From Pedobacter suwonensis (GTDB taxonomy: Bacteria; Bacteroidota; Bacteroidia; Sphingobacteriales; Sphingobacteriaceae), in the NCBI RefSeq assembly GCF_900111825.1, contig NZ_FOJM01000004.1, positions 3,361 to 67,360 on the forward strand: a stretch of 64,000 bases of DNA, given 5' to 3'. Shown piece after piece: positions 25,308 to 33,716 of the stretch; within the stretch, counting starts at the first letter, position 1; each line of letters opens with the position of its first letter. Made by a program: the position numbers and the translations under genes. The notes under the pieces were generated by a model. It searched no databases. It was not told the DNA's origin and was given only the letters and a program-made list of their open reading frames with translations.

Positions 25308-27596
25308 ATGAAACGATTATTTATCGCCTTATTGAGTGTTGCGGCATCAACCGGTTTCGCACAAACAATAGGCAAAATTACAGATCCGGTAGATTGGATA
25401 AACCCGCTAATGGGAACGGCATCTAAGCCAGCACTATCTAACGGAAATACTTACCCGGCTATCGGTTTGCCCTGGGGAATGAACATGTGGACACCGCAAA
25501 CCGGTAAAAATGGTGATGGATGGGCATATGTTTATGATGCCGACAAAATCCGCGGTTTTAAACAAACACACCAGCCTTCGCCATGGATGAACGATTACGG
25601 CGCTTTTTCGATGATGCCGGTTACGGGTAAGTTGAGATTCAGTGAGGATGAGCGTGCCAGCTGGTTCAGCCATAAAGCTGAAGTGGCTAAGCCGTATTAT
25701 TACAGTGTTTATCTGGCAGATGCAGATGTGACGACCGAAATTACCCCTACAGAACGCGCTGCCCAGTTTAGGTTTACTTTTCCTAAAACAGATAGCGCTT
25801 ACGTGGTGGTAGATGCACAGAACAAAGGCTCCTACATTAAAATTATACCTGCTGAAAGGAAAATAATAGGTTATACCACTAAATATGCACGTGGGCCACT
25901 ACCTAAAAATTTCAAAAATTATTTTGTAATCTATTTCAACAAGGATTTCAAACTGGCCAAAACCTGGGATGATAAAAAACTTAACGAAAAAGATTTGGAA
26001 TTAACGGTTGATCATGCTGGTGCCGTTATCGGTTTTGCTACACAAAAAGGCGAGCAGGTTATTGCAAAAGTGGCTTCTTCATTTATCAGCTTTGAGCAGG
26101 CCGATCTAAACCTGAAAAGAGAGCTGGCCAATGATGGTTTCGATGCCACAAAAGCAAAAGGCAGGGCAACCTGGAACAAAACCTTAAGCAAAATTGCGGT
26201 TGAGGGCGGTACGATTGATCAAACCCGCACATTTTATTCTGCGATGTACCGCACCTTGTTCTTCCCGAATAAATTATACGAAATTGATGCGCAAAATCAG
26301 ATTGTACACTGGAGTCCATACAACGGACAGATTTTACCAGGTTATATGTTTGCCGGCACAGGTTTTTGGGATACGTTCAGGGCATTATATCCTTTCCTGA
26401 ACCTGGTTTATCCATCCATTAACAAAGAGATGCAGCAAGGCCTGATCAACGATTATAAAGAAGGTGGTTGGTTGCCGGAATGGAGCAGCCCGGGTTATGC
26501 CAACATCATGGTAGGTAACAACTCCGCATCGGTAGTGTCTGATGCTTATATTAAGGGCATGCGCGGTTACGATATCGAAACCTTATGGCAGGCCGTAAAA
26601 CATGGTGCCAATAACGAAGGCCCGATGGAAGCCGTTGGCCGAGACGGGGTTAAGTATTATAACGAATTGGGTTATGTACCTTTTGATGTGAAAAAGAATG
26701 AAAATGCAGCTAAAACATTAGAGTACGCTTATGATGACTTTACCATTTACCAATTAGGAAGAGCTTTGGGTAAACCAGCCTCTGAAATCGACATCTATAA
26801 GAAAAGAGCCATGAACTACAAAAATCTTTTCGATCCGGCTTCGGGCTTAATGCGTGGTAAAAACCAGGATGGTACTTTCCAAAGTCCGTTTAGTCCTTTT
26901 AAATGGGGCGGTGCATTTACTGAAGGTAACAGCTGGCACTATACCTGGTCGGTTTTCCAGGATATTGATGGTTTGGCCAAACTAATGGGCGGCCACAATA
27001 AATTTGTAACCAAGTTAGATTCGGTGTTTTCAATGCCTCCGGTATTTGATGAAAGCGCTTACGGCGGGGTAATTCACGAAATCCGTGAAATGCAGATTGC
27101 AAACATGGGCCAATACGCACATGGTAACCAACCGATCCAGCACATGATTTACCTGTATAACTACGGCGGTGCACCTTATAAAACTCAATATTGGGTGCGC
27201 GAAACCATGAACAGAATGTATAAAGCTACGCCAGATGGCTATTGTGGGGATGAAGATAACGGACAAACCTCTGCCTGGTATGTATTCTCAGCAATGGGTT
27301 TCTATCCGGTAACACCGGCGGTTGACCAATATGTTTTGGGTGCCCCTTTATTTAAAAAGGTAACCATCACTTTAGAAAACGGTAAAACAGTGGTAATCAA
27401 CGCACCAGCCAATAGCGATAACAACCGTTATGTTCAATCTTTGCAGATGAATGGTAAGGCGTATTCTAAAAACTGGATCAGCCATAGTGGTATGCAGAAA
27501 GGCGCGGTGCTCAACTTCAACATGACGGCAACACCCAATAAAACGAGAGGTTCAAATCCAGCTGATTTCCCTTATTCGTTATCAACAGAAAAATAA
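25308..27596 (+). CDS. GH92 family alpha-mannosidase, secreted (copy 2)
   Basis: Second family 92 alpha-mannosidase, 762 residues, with signal peptide MKRLFIALLSVAASTGFA. Family motifs: GNTYPAIGLPWGMNMWTPQT, GNSWHYTWSVFQD, GNQPIQHMIYLYNYGG and GDEDNGQTSAWYVFSAMGF from about residue 646. It is clearly homologous to copy 1 along the whole length but with many substitutions in loops, so it probably prefers another linkage or glycan end. It is transcribed with the short BSP peptidase and probably with the DUF1080 gene downstream. Confidence 0.93.
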   Translation: MKRLFIALLSVAASTGFAQTIGKITDPVDWINPLMGTASKPALSNGNTYPAIGLPWGMNMWTPQTGKNGDGWAYVYDADKIRGFKQTHQPSPWMNDYGAFSMMPVTGKLRFSEDERASWFSHKAEVAKPYYYSVYLADADVTTEITPTERAAQFRFTFPKTDSAYVVVDAQNKGSYIKIIPAERKIIGYTTKYARGPLPKNFKNYFVIYFNKDFKLAKTWDDKKLNEKDLELTVDHAGAVIGFATQKGEQVIAKVASSFISFEQADLNLKRELANDGFDATKAKGRATWNKTLSKIAVEGGTIDQTRTFYSAMYRTLFFPNKLYEIDAQNQIVHWSPYNGQILPGYMFAGTGFWDTFRALYPFLNLVYPSINKEMQQGLINDYKEGGWLPEWSSPGYANIMVGNNSASVVSDAYIKGMRGYDIETLWQAVKHGANNEGPMEAVGRDGVKYYNELGYVPFDVKKNENAAKTLEYAYDDFTIYQLGRALGKPASEIDIYKKRAMNYKNLFDPASGLMRGKNQDGTFQSPFSPFKWGGAFTEGNSWHYTWSVFQDIDGLAKLMGGHNKFVTKLDSVFSMPPVFDESAYGGVIHEIREMQIANMGQYAHGNQPIQHMIYLYNYGGAPYKTQYWVRETMNRMYKATPDGYCGDEDNGQTSAWYVFSAMGFYPVTPAVDQYVLGAPLFKKVTITLENGKTVVINAPANSDNNRYVQSLQMNGKAYSKNWISHSGMQKGAVLNFNMTATPNKTRGSNPADFPYSLSTEK

Positions 27597-27607
27597 AGAA
27601 AGGTAAA

Positions 27608-27682
27608 GATGGTATCACTAAAGAGATTGTTATCCTGAGCCTATCCAAAGACAGGTTTAGTTTATACTTAATGATACCATCT
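27608..27682. repeat. Long-range inverted repeat between GH92 copy 2 and the DUF1080 gene
   Basis: Arms agatggtatcactaa and ttaatgataccatct pair in 14 of 15 positions around about 46 bases. The inner part carries ttatcctgagcc, a word common in Bacteroidota intergenic palindromes. It may tune expression within the operon. Confidence 0.6.
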
Positions 27683-27737
27683 CATTTCCAAAGTAATAAT
27701 TAGTCTCAATATGGCTAAAACTAATAAACCAAAATAT

Positions 27738-29141
27738 ATGAACATCTCAAAGACGGGTTTTACAGCCATGTTCTGGCTTTGCGGAACCCTGTTGGCATTC
27801 GGCCAGCGTATTGATCTCAAAGATCTTTCAGCCTTTAAAAACCCTTCCAATTCATGGTCGCTTGCACAAAACGTGATTGCCGATTTAAACGCCGAAAACG
27901 TTTTAAGAACTACCAAAGGCGAAGGGATTTTAGTTAACCAATCTACAGCAAAAAAAGCGGGATCGGATTTATACACCATCAATGAATATGGTGATGTAGT
28001 AGTAGAACTGGATTATCTAACTGCAAAAGGAACAAATTCAGGTATTTATCTTCAGGGTAACTATGAAATCCAGATTGACGATGCCTGGGGAATTAGAAAC
28101 CCAAGTTCTTCAAATAATGGCGGGATTTATCAGCGCTGGGATGATAGCAAACCAGAAGCCGAAAAAGGATTTGGTGGTGTTGCTCCCCGTCAGAATGCAA
28201 GCAAGGCACCGGGTTTATGGCAGCACATCAAAATCATCTTCCAGGCACCACAATTTGATGCTACAGGCAAAAAAACAAAAAATGCCAAGATCATCAGTGC
28301 AGAACTCAACGGTGTGCTGATTCATGAAAATGTTGAATTATTTGGTGCAACCAGAGGTGCTGCGGGCGCTGAAAAAGCAAAGGGACCTTTACGCCTGCAA
28401 GGCGATCATGGTTCTGTAGCGTTCAGAAATATCCAGATCACCGAGATATCTGAAATGGCAAGACCAAACCAAAATGGTGGTGCAGATCCGATATATATAG
28501 AGGCAGCAAGCAACAATATGATCAGAAGTTTTGTAGACGTTGCGCCAGGAGTGCGTTCTGTACATGCTATTTCGGTAGGCGGACCTGAAAAAGTGGCCTT
28601 CAGCTACGATTTGGATAATGGTACACTCTTACAGGGATGGCACGGTGATTTTATCGATGCTACACCAATGTGGGATGGCCGTGGAAACGGAACCTCACGC
28701 GCTTTAGGCAGTGTTACCCGTTTTACCAAAAAGCCTGTTCTGGCGATTTCAAAGCTGGCAAACGACCAGGCCAGTTGGGTTACCGATACGGCTGGTACAG
28801 GTTTCAGAACAAAGGGTTATGTAATGGATAAACAAGACCGTCCGGAGTTTAAATATATGATTAACGGCACAAATGTTACCGATGCGGTTAAAGTGATGGA
28901 AAACGGACAAGGTTTAAGCAGGGAGATTACGGTGGATAAACCTTCGAAAGACCTTTATTTCCTTTTAGCTACTGCTTCAAACATTGAAGAGGCTGGTAAA
29001 GGCCTGTATTTAATTGACGATAAAGCATATTATATACAGCTTGGTGAAGGCACTGCAAAGCCGGTAGTTAGAAATGTTGATGGTAAATGGGAAATCATTG
29101 CACCCATTGGAAGTAAGTTGAATTATAGCATTTTGTTTTAG
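27738..29141 (+). CDS. Secreted DUF1080 (3-keto-disaccharide hydrolase-like) protein
   Basis: The ATG at 27738 gives a signal peptide ending LLAFG before Q. Residues about 25-190 form the LamG-like DUF1080 domain (NSGIYLQGNYEIQIDDAWG, NNGGIYQRWDD, PGLWQHIKIIFQAPQFD). Some members of this family cleave 3-keto-glycosides. The C-terminal half (about 195-467) is a separate beta-rich part, starting DPIYIEAASNNMIRSFVDVAP and including SVHAISVGGPEKVAFSYDL; I know this type of segment from proteins linked to haem-containing dehydrogenases, but not its function. The next gene, a cytochrome c protein, starts 11 bases after the stop, so the two very likely work together. Confidence 0.8.
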   Translation: MNISKTGFTAMFWLCGTLLAFGQRIDLKDLSAFKNPSNSWSLAQNVIADLNAENVLRTTKGEGILVNQSTAKKAGSDLYTINEYGDVVVELDYLTAKGTNSGIYLQGNYEIQIDDAWGIRNPSSSNNGGIYQRWDDSKPEAEKGFGGVAPRQNASKAPGLWQHIKIIFQAPQFDATGKKTKNAKIISAELNGVLIHENVELFGATRGAAGAEKAKGPLRLQGDHGSVAFRNIQITEISEMARPNQNGGADPIYIEAASNNMIRSFVDVAPGVRSVHAISVGGPEKVAFSYDLDNGTLLQGWHGDFIDATPMWDGRGNGTSRALGSVTRFTKKPVLAISKLANDQASWVTDTAGTGFRTKGYVMDKQDRPEFKYMINGTNVTDAVKVMENGQGLSREITVDKPSKDLYFLLATASNIEEAGKGLYLIDDKAYYIQLGEGTAKPVVRNVDGKWEIIAPIGSKLNYSILF

Positions 29142-29152
29142 TCGTGATCATC

Positions 29153-31114
29153 ATGAGAAATACATTTAAAAAATTAGCATTACTGGCGTTAAGTTTTAGC
29201 TTTACCACAGTTTTTGCGCAAGAAACACCGAAAGAAGAAGATTTTTTCAAGATAAACAAAGTACGTGTACCCGAAGGCCCGATCCTGGAAGTGGGAGGGT
29301 TGGTTACCCTGCCAAACGGTGATTTAGGCATTTCAACCCGTAGGGGAGAAGTGTACATTGTGGAAAACCCTACCAGTGCAAAACCTTATTGGCGCAGGTT
29401 TGCCTATGGTTTGCACGAAATTTTAGGTATTGCCTATAAAAATGGGGCAATCTATGTAGCACAACGTGGCGAATTAACCAAATTAGTAGATAAAGACCAG
29501 GATGGTAAAGCTGATGTTTACGAAACTGTTTATGCCTGGCCTTTAAGCGGGCACTATCACGAATATAGTTTCGGCCCGAAAATAATGCCTGATGGCAGCT
29601 TTATGGTTACCGCAAATGTGGCTTTTGGCGACGAAGAATGGTGGCGTGCTGAAAGCCGGGTACCTATGCGTGGTTGGGCCATGAATATTACCGAAGATGG
29701 TAAAATGATGCCTTATGCTGCAGGTTTCCGCTCTCCAGCCGGTATTGGCAGTATCGATGGTCAGTTTTATTATACCGAAAATCAGGGTGACTGGGTAGGT
29801 TCTGGCGGTTTATGGAAAGTGAACAAGGGAGACTTTATGGGACACCCTGCAAGTTTAAGGTGGACCAATTTGCCAAATTCTCCGGTTAAACTGCAATCAG
29901 ATTTCTTTTACTCGCAGATAGACGAGCGTAGAATCAAAAATGAACAGGGAAGATACATTAAACCGGAAAACAGGGTAAATGAATCATTTAAAACTTTGTT
30001 CGAAATGAAAAAAGTATTTCCTGAACTGCGATTGCCATCGGTTTGGTTGCCTTATGGTATTCTCGGTATTTCATCTGCAGAGCCTGTTAAAATACCTGCC
30101 AACACATTCGGGCCGTTTGCCGGCCAGATTTTGGTTGGTGACCAGGGGATGAGCATCATTTCGAGGATTTTTATGGAAACCGTTAAGGGTGAAGAACAAG
30201 GCGCTGCCTTTTTGTTCCGCAAGGGTTTCCGTTCAGGTGTATTAAGATTGGAATGGGGTACTGATGGTTCGCTATTTGTTGGCGAAACCAACCGTGGTTG
30301 GGGATCAGCAGGTGATGCCAATGAAGGTTTGGAAAGATTGGTGTACAACAATAAAACTCCTTTTGAAATGAAAGCCGTAAGGGCAATGCCTGATGGTTTT
30401 GAAGTGGAGTTTACGATGCCTGTTGATCGTAAATCGGCCGAAGATCTGGCGTCTTACAACGCAGAAAGCTTTATTTATAAATATCACCCTGTATACGGCT
30501 CGCCTCCGGTAAATACCGAGAAACTAAAAATCTCCGGTGTTAAGGTTTCAGCAGATGGTTTAAAGGCCAGGATTATTGTACAGAACCTCCGCCAATATTA
30601 TATCCATACTTTAACATTAGATGGTATCCGTTCGCAGGATGGTTTTTATTCGCTGATTCATCCGGTAGCTTACTATACTTTGAACCAGATTCCTGATGGA
30701 AATAAACTTTCTGCCAACGAGGTGAGTACCAAAAACTCAGCAACGCCTGTCAATACGCCTGCCAAGAAAACTGCTGTGCCAAAGGCAACAACAGGTAAAG
30801 CGCCTGAAGCTAAAGGGACTTCAACTCCGGCAAAGCCTGCGGCTACCGCCAAAGCGCCTACTTTTAAAGAAGTTGAAGGTTTATTAACTAAAAATACCTG
30901 TCTGGCTTGCCATAATCAAACCAAAAGACAGATTGGTCCGCCATTCGTAGAAATTGCAAAACGTAAATATTCACCGGAAAAAATATTTCAGTTGATCCAC
31001 AATCCGCAACCGCAAAACTGGCCGGGTTATTCAACAGAAATGCCGCCAATGCCGCAGGTAACCAAAGCCGAAGCTTTAAAAATTGCAGCCTGGATAAATT
31101 CTTTAAATAAATAG
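29153..31114 (+). CDS. Beta-propeller dehydrogenase-like protein with C-terminal cytochrome c
   Basis: Secreted, with signal peptide MRNTFKKLALLALSFSFTTV; an earlier in-frame ATG at 29144 is possible. Residues about 25-400 form a propeller of the sugar/sorbosone dehydrogenase type (EVGGLVTLPNGDLGISTRRG, YGLHEILGIAYK, AAGFRSPAGIGSI). A lysine/alanine/threonine/proline linker of about 45 residues leads to a small cytochrome c domain with the haem site CLACH (about 580-590) and a probable distal Met in EMPPMPQV. It would oxidise a sugar or polyol in the periplasm and pass electrons to the respiratory chain. The cofactor of the propeller (PQQ or none) cannot be told here. Confidence 0.82.
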   Translation: MRNTFKKLALLALSFSFTTVFAQETPKEEDFFKINKVRVPEGPILEVGGLVTLPNGDLGISTRRGEVYIVENPTSAKPYWRRFAYGLHEILGIAYKNGAIYVAQRGELTKLVDKDQDGKADVYETVYAWPLSGHYHEYSFGPKIMPDGSFMVTANVAFGDEEWWRAESRVPMRGWAMNITEDGKMMPYAAGFRSPAGIGSIDGQFYYTENQGDWVGSGGLWKVNKGDFMGHPASLRWTNLPNSPVKLQSDFFYSQIDERRIKNEQGRYIKPENRVNESFKTLFEMKKVFPELRLPSVWLPYGILGISSAEPVKIPANTFGPFAGQILVGDQGMSIISRIFMETVKGEEQGAAFLFRKGFRSGVLRLEWGTDGSLFVGETNRGWGSAGDANEGLERLVYNNKTPFEMKAVRAMPDGFEVEFTMPVDRKSAEDLASYNAESFIYKYHPVYGSPPVNTEKLKISGVKVSADGLKARIIVQNLRQYYIHTLTLDGIRSQDGFYSLIHPVAYYTLNQIPDGNKLSANEVSTKNSATPVNTPAKKTAVPKATTGKAPEAKGTSTPAKPAATAKAPTFKEVEGLLTKNTCLACHNQTKRQIGPPFVEIAKRKYSPEKIFQLIHNPQPQNWPGYSTEMPPMPQVTKAEALKIAAWINSLNK

Positions 31115-31126
31115 TTGATTGTTAAG

Positions 31127-31159
31127 AAACGGTTGGTAGAAATGCCAGCCGTTTTTTTA
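31127..31159 (+). terminator. Rho-independent terminator ending the glycan locus
   Basis: Stem aaacggttgg / ccagccgttt with one G-U pair, loop of eight bases, then a run of Ts. It marks the end of the operator-controlled region. Confidence 0.85.
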
Positions 31160-31200
31160 TGGTAAAAATTACTATAAATCTATACAGGAAATTGTCACCC

Positions 31201-31930
31201 TAAATTTATTTCAGGGTCATTTGCAATGAAAGATCCTTTGCTATGCTACCATTGACAGAATCACAGAAAAAATCGTCATCTCGACTGTAGCATAGCGAAA
31301 TGGAGAGATCTTTTTAACCGAATTATTAAAACCTAGTTTAAAAGATTTCTCCACTTCGGTCGAAATGACGATACTTCAGGTCATTCAAATTTCTTGTTAA
31401 ATCTGTCACTCATATTGATTTTTATACCATAAATTATTTTTCAGGAGGACTTTGCAACGAAAGATCCTTTGCTATGCTACCATTGACAGAATCACAGAAA
31501 AAATCGTCATCTCGACTGTAGCACAGCGAAATGGAGAGATCTTTTTAACCGAATTATTAAAACCTAGTTTAAAAGATTTCTCCACTTCGGTCGAAATGAC
31601 GATACTTCAGGCCATTCAAATTTCTTGTTAAATCTGTCACTCATATTGATTTTATACCATAAATTATTCTTCAGGAGGACTTTGCAACGAAAGATCTTTC
31701 ACTATGCTACCATTGACAGAATCACAGAAAAAATCGTCATCTCGACTGTAGCACAGCGAAATGGAGAGATCTTTTTAACCGAATTATTAGAACCTCTTTA
31801 AAAGATTTTTCCACTGCGGTCGAAATGATACTTCAGGCCATTCAAATTTCTTGTTAAATCTGTCACTCATATTAATTTTTATACCATAAATTATTCTTAG
31901 GAGGACTTTGCAACGAAAGATCTTCGTTAT
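31201..31930. repeat. Tandem array of about 230-base palindromic units
   Basis: Three near-identical units and the start of a fourth: the word agatc after gcaa(t/c)gaa recurs at 31231, 31462, 31692 and 31919 (periods 231, 230 and 227). Each unit carries two facing arms, cgtcatctcgactgtagca and ctccacttcggtcgaaatga, which form a large imperfect hairpin, flanked by ttttataccataaatta. Unit 3 has lost a few bases in the right arm. The arms are of the type found widely between genes in this group of bacteria, but tandem arrangement is less usual. Confidence 0.9.
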
Positions 31931-31960
31931 GTTGAAGATGACCTCGTGGTTATCACTCGT

Positions 31961-32047
31961 AAAAAGAAATGGGGATTCCACTATTGCAGAATCCCCATCA
32001 TCTAAATTAACGCTCTCATATATACAAACGCTACAAAAAGGAATTAT
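31961..32047. repeat. Short structured repeat, copy 1
   Basis: Shares aaagaaa(t/c)ggggattcca...atcccc(a/g)tcatctaaattaacgctctca(t/c)ata with copy 2 at 33624-33716. Stem atggggat (31969-31976) / atccccat (31991-31998) encloses a 14-base loop. It lies just before rpiA. Confidence 0.75.
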
Positions 32048-32109
32048 TGTATCAGCCGTAAAATTTTTTTCATTTTTGGATGTTTATCATTTAAACCTAT
32101 TTTTACTTT

Positions 32110-32799
32110 ATGGCTACTACAGACAAAAATCAACGGGATACAGAAAAACTGGCCGCTGCCAAGGCCGCGGTAAAATTGGTTAAAGATGGCGATGTAGTTG
32201 GTCTGGGTACGGGGTCGACCACAACTTTTGCCATTATTGAATTGGGTAAACGTGTAAAAGAAGGACTTCAAATAAAAGCGGCCGCAAGTTCCATCCGGAC
32301 AGAAGAACTTGCAAAATCGCTTGGTATTGAAATTCTGGATCTTGGGCACTTAAGCCAGATTGATATCAGTATTGATGGGGCCGATGAATTTACAGCATCA
32401 CTGGATCTGATTAAAGGCGGTGGCGGTGCGCTGTTTAGAGAAAAGATAATCGCTTCATTGAGTAAAAACGCCATTATTATTACCGATGCTTCGAAAAAGG
32501 TTAAAAAACTGGGTGCTTTTACTGTCCCTATTGAGGTCATTCCGTTGGCTTATCAGTATGTATTCGATCAAATTAACAATCTTGGTGGAAACGGTATATT
32601 ACGAACAGTAGAAAACCAAACATTTATTACCGATAATGGAAACCTGATTATTGACGCCGATTTTGGCCTGATTGATAATCCCGCGAAATTAGCTTCTGAC
32701 TTAAATCAGATCAACGGATTACTGGCTCATGGCTTATTTATTAACCTCACTTCAAAAGTAATGATGAGTGACGGAACGGATATTATCATTTTTGAATGA
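32110..32799 (+). CDS. rpiA: Ribose-5-phosphate isomerase A
   Basis: Interconverts ribose 5-phosphate and ribulose 5-phosphate in the pentose phosphate pathway. Signature segments VVGLGTGSTTTFAI, ISIDGADEF with catalytic aspartates, and KGGGGALFREKI are intact; 229 residues is the normal size. A good promoter match (TTTG at 32075-32078, 19 bases, TATTTTTA at 32098-32105) ends only four bases before the ATG, which would make the transcript nearly leaderless if that promoter is used. No other in-frame ATG offers a better start. Confidence 0.96.
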   Translation: MATTDKNQRDTEKLAAAKAAVKLVKDGDVVGLGTGSTTTFAIIELGKRVKEGLQIKAAASSIRTEELAKSLGIEILDLGHLSQIDISIDGADEFTASLDLIKGGGGALFREKIIASLSKNAIIITDASKKVKKLGAFTVPIEVIPLAYQYVFDQINNLGGNGILRTVENQTFITDNGNLIIDADFGLIDNPAKLASDLNQINGLLAHGLFINLTSKVMMSDGTDIIIFE

Positions 32800-33098
32800 T
32801 TGTGGTTCATTTGTTCAATAGTCGTTAGTTCGCTTGTACTTCTCCTTGAACTATTTGTAAGCGGAATAATCAATCAATTTTCGGAATTAGAAGTAATGAG
32901 AATTGGTCTTAATTCCTTGTTCTCCCTGTTTCCGTGAAAAAACGGATAACTTCACCGATAAATTTCAGTTATGTGAAATTCTTCAAAAATTTTACCGACA
33001 GTTTTATTTCACTCACCGACAAAATATCATAACTAAGGGAAAAGCCATTCTCCAGCATTGGTATTTGTGATACATTTGAATCATAAAACAAAACGGTC
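32800..33098. promoter_or_regulatory. Control region with three direct repeats before the LiaF-like gene
   Basis: The octamer (C/T)ACCGA(T/C)A occurs at 32953-32960, 32993-33000 and 33014-33021, spaced 40 and 21 bases, close to whole helical turns. Downstream, TACATTTG (33071-33078) matches the -7 consensus exactly. This suggests a binding array for an unidentified activator. No gene seen in the region. Confidence 0.45.
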
Positions 33099-33488
33099 AT
33101 GGAAAATTTAATCAAAAAAAATCACGCAGATAAACAGGTTGGTTTAGGTATTTTAATCATCACCATCGGTTCGGTGTTCTTATTAAGAAACTCGGGAATA
33201 GATATTCCACATTGGATTTTGAGATGGCACACCATTATGTTGGGTATTGGTTTGTGGATGGGGTATCGTAAAGGTTTCCAGGGAAACGGGTGGTTGGCAT
33301 TAACCATTATTGGAGGCTTATTTACCTTTAAAGCGATAAACATTTTTGATTTTGATCTGTTTAGGATTAGCATTCCAATGGTATTGATTGGTTTAGGCTT
33401 TTATATAATCTTGAAACCTAAAAAAGTTCAGAACTTTGATCAATATTTTGAAAAGAAACCAGTTGATTTTACTGATAAAGAAAGCTAA
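33099..33488 (+). CDS. LiaF-type transmembrane domain protein
   Basis: A 129-residue membrane protein with four predicted hydrophobic segments (about 13-30, 42-58, 66-80, 90-108) and a charged C-terminal tail. The arrangement, with GLGILIITIGSVFLLRN at the start, matches the DUF5668/LiaF transmembrane domain found in envelope-stress sensing proteins. The usual C-terminal adhesin-like domain is absent. No two-component genes are adjacent, so partners are unknown. Confidence 0.7.
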   Translation: MENLIKKNHADKQVGLGILIITIGSVFLLRNSGIDIPHWILRWHTIMLGIGLWMGYRKGFQGNGWLALTIIGGLFTFKAINIFDFDLFRISIPMVLIGLGFYIILKPKKVQNFDQYFEKKPVDFTDKES

Positions 33489-33513
33489 AATTCTTCACTC
33501 CATCATATATATT

Positions 33514-33548
33514 AAAAGGGCCGTTTTTCTAACAACGGCCCTTTTTTA
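33514..33548 (+). terminator. Rho-independent terminator after the LiaF-like gene
   Basis: Stem aaaagggccgtt / aacggccctttt around eight bases with a T-run. Confidence 0.9.
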
Positions 33549-33623
33549 TGCTTGGTAGCAAAGGGAAAGGGGCTTCGGGCTTTGCCCTTTAGGGTTCTGC
33601 TTCATGCCCTTTGCATTTTTACT

Positions 33624-33716
33624 AAAAAAGAAACGGGGATTCCACCCTCAGGCAGTATCCCCGTCATCTAAATTAACGCTCTCACATACATAAACGCTGT
33701 AAATGGAATATATTGT
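33624..33716. repeat. Short structured repeat, copy 2
   Basis: Homologous to 31961-32047. The stem is acggggat (33633-33640) / atccccgt (33657-33664): relative to copy 1 a T-A pair has become C-G on both sides, so pairing is preserved while the loop has diverged in sequence and length. Confidence 0.75.

Larger units (their letters stand above)
31115..32109. other. Gene-free region made mostly of repeats
   Basis: 995 bases holding a terminator, a tandem array of about 230-base units (31201-31930) and one copy of a short structured repeat (31961-32047). Short open frames crossing it, such as one on the minus strand at 31787-31981, follow the repeats and are not genes. Confidence 0.75.

Noticed and set aside
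31201..31930. CRISPR-like array
   Set aside because: The repeating unit is about 230 bases and continuous; there are no short repeats with unique spacers and no cas genes.
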